Positions 11,882-12,049 of a stretch of 12,049 nt of DNA are shown piece after piece. A program made the position numbers and the translations under genes. Source of the DNA: JACQAI01 sp035507915 (GTDB lineage Bacteria > Pseudomonadota > Alphaproteobacteria > Elsterales > Elsteraceae); NCBI GenBank assembly GCA_035507915.1, contig DATJNS010000373.1, positions 1 to 12,049 on the forward strand, given 5' to 3'. The notes below the pieces were generated by a model. That model made no database searches. It saw only the letters and a list, made by a program, of their open reading frames with translations, and was not told where the DNA came from. How positions within the stretch are numbered: the first letter of the stretch is position 1; each line of letters begins with the position of its first letter.

Positions 11882-12049
11882 ATGGATGGGGGCGCGTATA
11901 TCGACGATGCCGCATTTGCCCCGGAGCTCGCGGCGCTGCTCGACGATCCGATCACCCATCGCGTGATGGCGAGCGATCGCGTCGAGATGACGAGTCTGGT
12001 CGCCCTGCTGCGGATGGCTCGTCGCCAGCTCAAGCAACAGGGCTGTGCG
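11882..12049 (+). CDS. Small uncharacterised protein, 5' part (cut by window end)
   Basis: An open frame starts at ATG 11882 and runs without a stop to the window end (56 codons visible). An AAGGGA site (11869-11874) lies 7 nt upstream, the best ribosome binding site in this region, and codons favour G/C at position three. The visible product begins MDGGAYIDDAAFAPELAALL and continues DDPITHRVMASDRVEMTSLV, then a basic helix LLRMARRQLKQQ. It looks soluble and helical. The D-D-P-[IL]-T-x-x-[VL]-M-x-x-D pattern reminds me of short uncharacterised alphaproteobacterial proteins, a resemblance from memory only. The function is unknown and the C-terminus is outside the window. Confidence 0.7.
   Translation, partial: MDGGAYIDDAAFAPELAALLDDPITHRVMASDRVEMTSLVALLRMARRQLKQQGCA

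Noticed and set aside
11769..11966. A 65-codon plus-strand frame overlapping the terminal small gene
   Set aside because: Out of frame with the gene at 11882, which has the better ribosome site and codon bias; the product is Arg-rich and unlike a folded protein.
1..12049. CRISPR arrays, defence islands, prophage or insertion-sequence remnants, tRNA and rRNA genes
   Set aside because: No spaced direct repeats, transposase or integrase motifs, cloverleaf sequences or rRNA segments were seen. The gene content is mostly chromosomal housekeeping.

Overview
The window is a GC-rich (roughly 70% by eye), gene-dense stretch of a bacterial chromosome. An alphaproteobacterium, perhaps of the Rhodospirillales/Hyphomicrobiales type, is likely. 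This rests on recG divergent from a sdhE-mfd pair, a minimal RlpA, and strong G/C bias at third codon positions. The genus cannot be named from the sequence. No rRNA, tRNA, CRISPR array, insertion sequence or other mobile element was seen. Two protein genes are cut by the window edges.

Layout. (1) 1-392: 3' end of an MlaA/VacJ-type outer-membrane lipid-transport lipoprotein gene. (2) 412-1260, minus strand: an apparent three-gene operon of two small uncharacterised proteins, overlapping by ATGA, followed by a VOC/glyoxalase-fold protein. (3) 1498-3728, plus strand: a secreted FecR-domain protein with a long C-terminal region that looks like a TbpB-type beta-barrel, then an NTF2-like (SnoaL/DUF1348-type) protein. 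(4) 3732-4894, minus strand: a TetR/AcrR regulator whose stop overlaps the GTG start of an ECF-type sigma factor; no anti-sigma gene is adjacent. (5) 4997-7078, minus strand: recG, complete. (6) 7240-11012, plus strand: sdhE overlapping mfd by GTGA. (7) 11022-11492, minus strand: a short RlpA-like protein. (8) 11493-11881: the only long gene-free stretch, AT-richer, with a perfect 14-bp palindrome and a plausible promoter. (9) 11882-end: start of a small uncharacterised protein.

How the genes fit together. Housekeeping genes dominate the right half: RecG and Mfd are related SF2 DNA translocases for fork rescue and transcription-coupled repair, SdhE flavinylates succinate dehydrogenase, and RlpA acts on septal peptidoglycan. 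The left-centre block (785-4894) is the less ordinary part. It holds a cell-envelope FecR/barrel protein with a conserved-looking Cys/Trp motif, a small NTF2-fold protein, and, facing them with only 3 bp between stop codons, a TetR-sigma factor operon. A link between this regulator pair and the envelope gene is possible but is inference from proximity. All three convergent gene junctions carry GC-rich stem-loops that straddle the stop codons.
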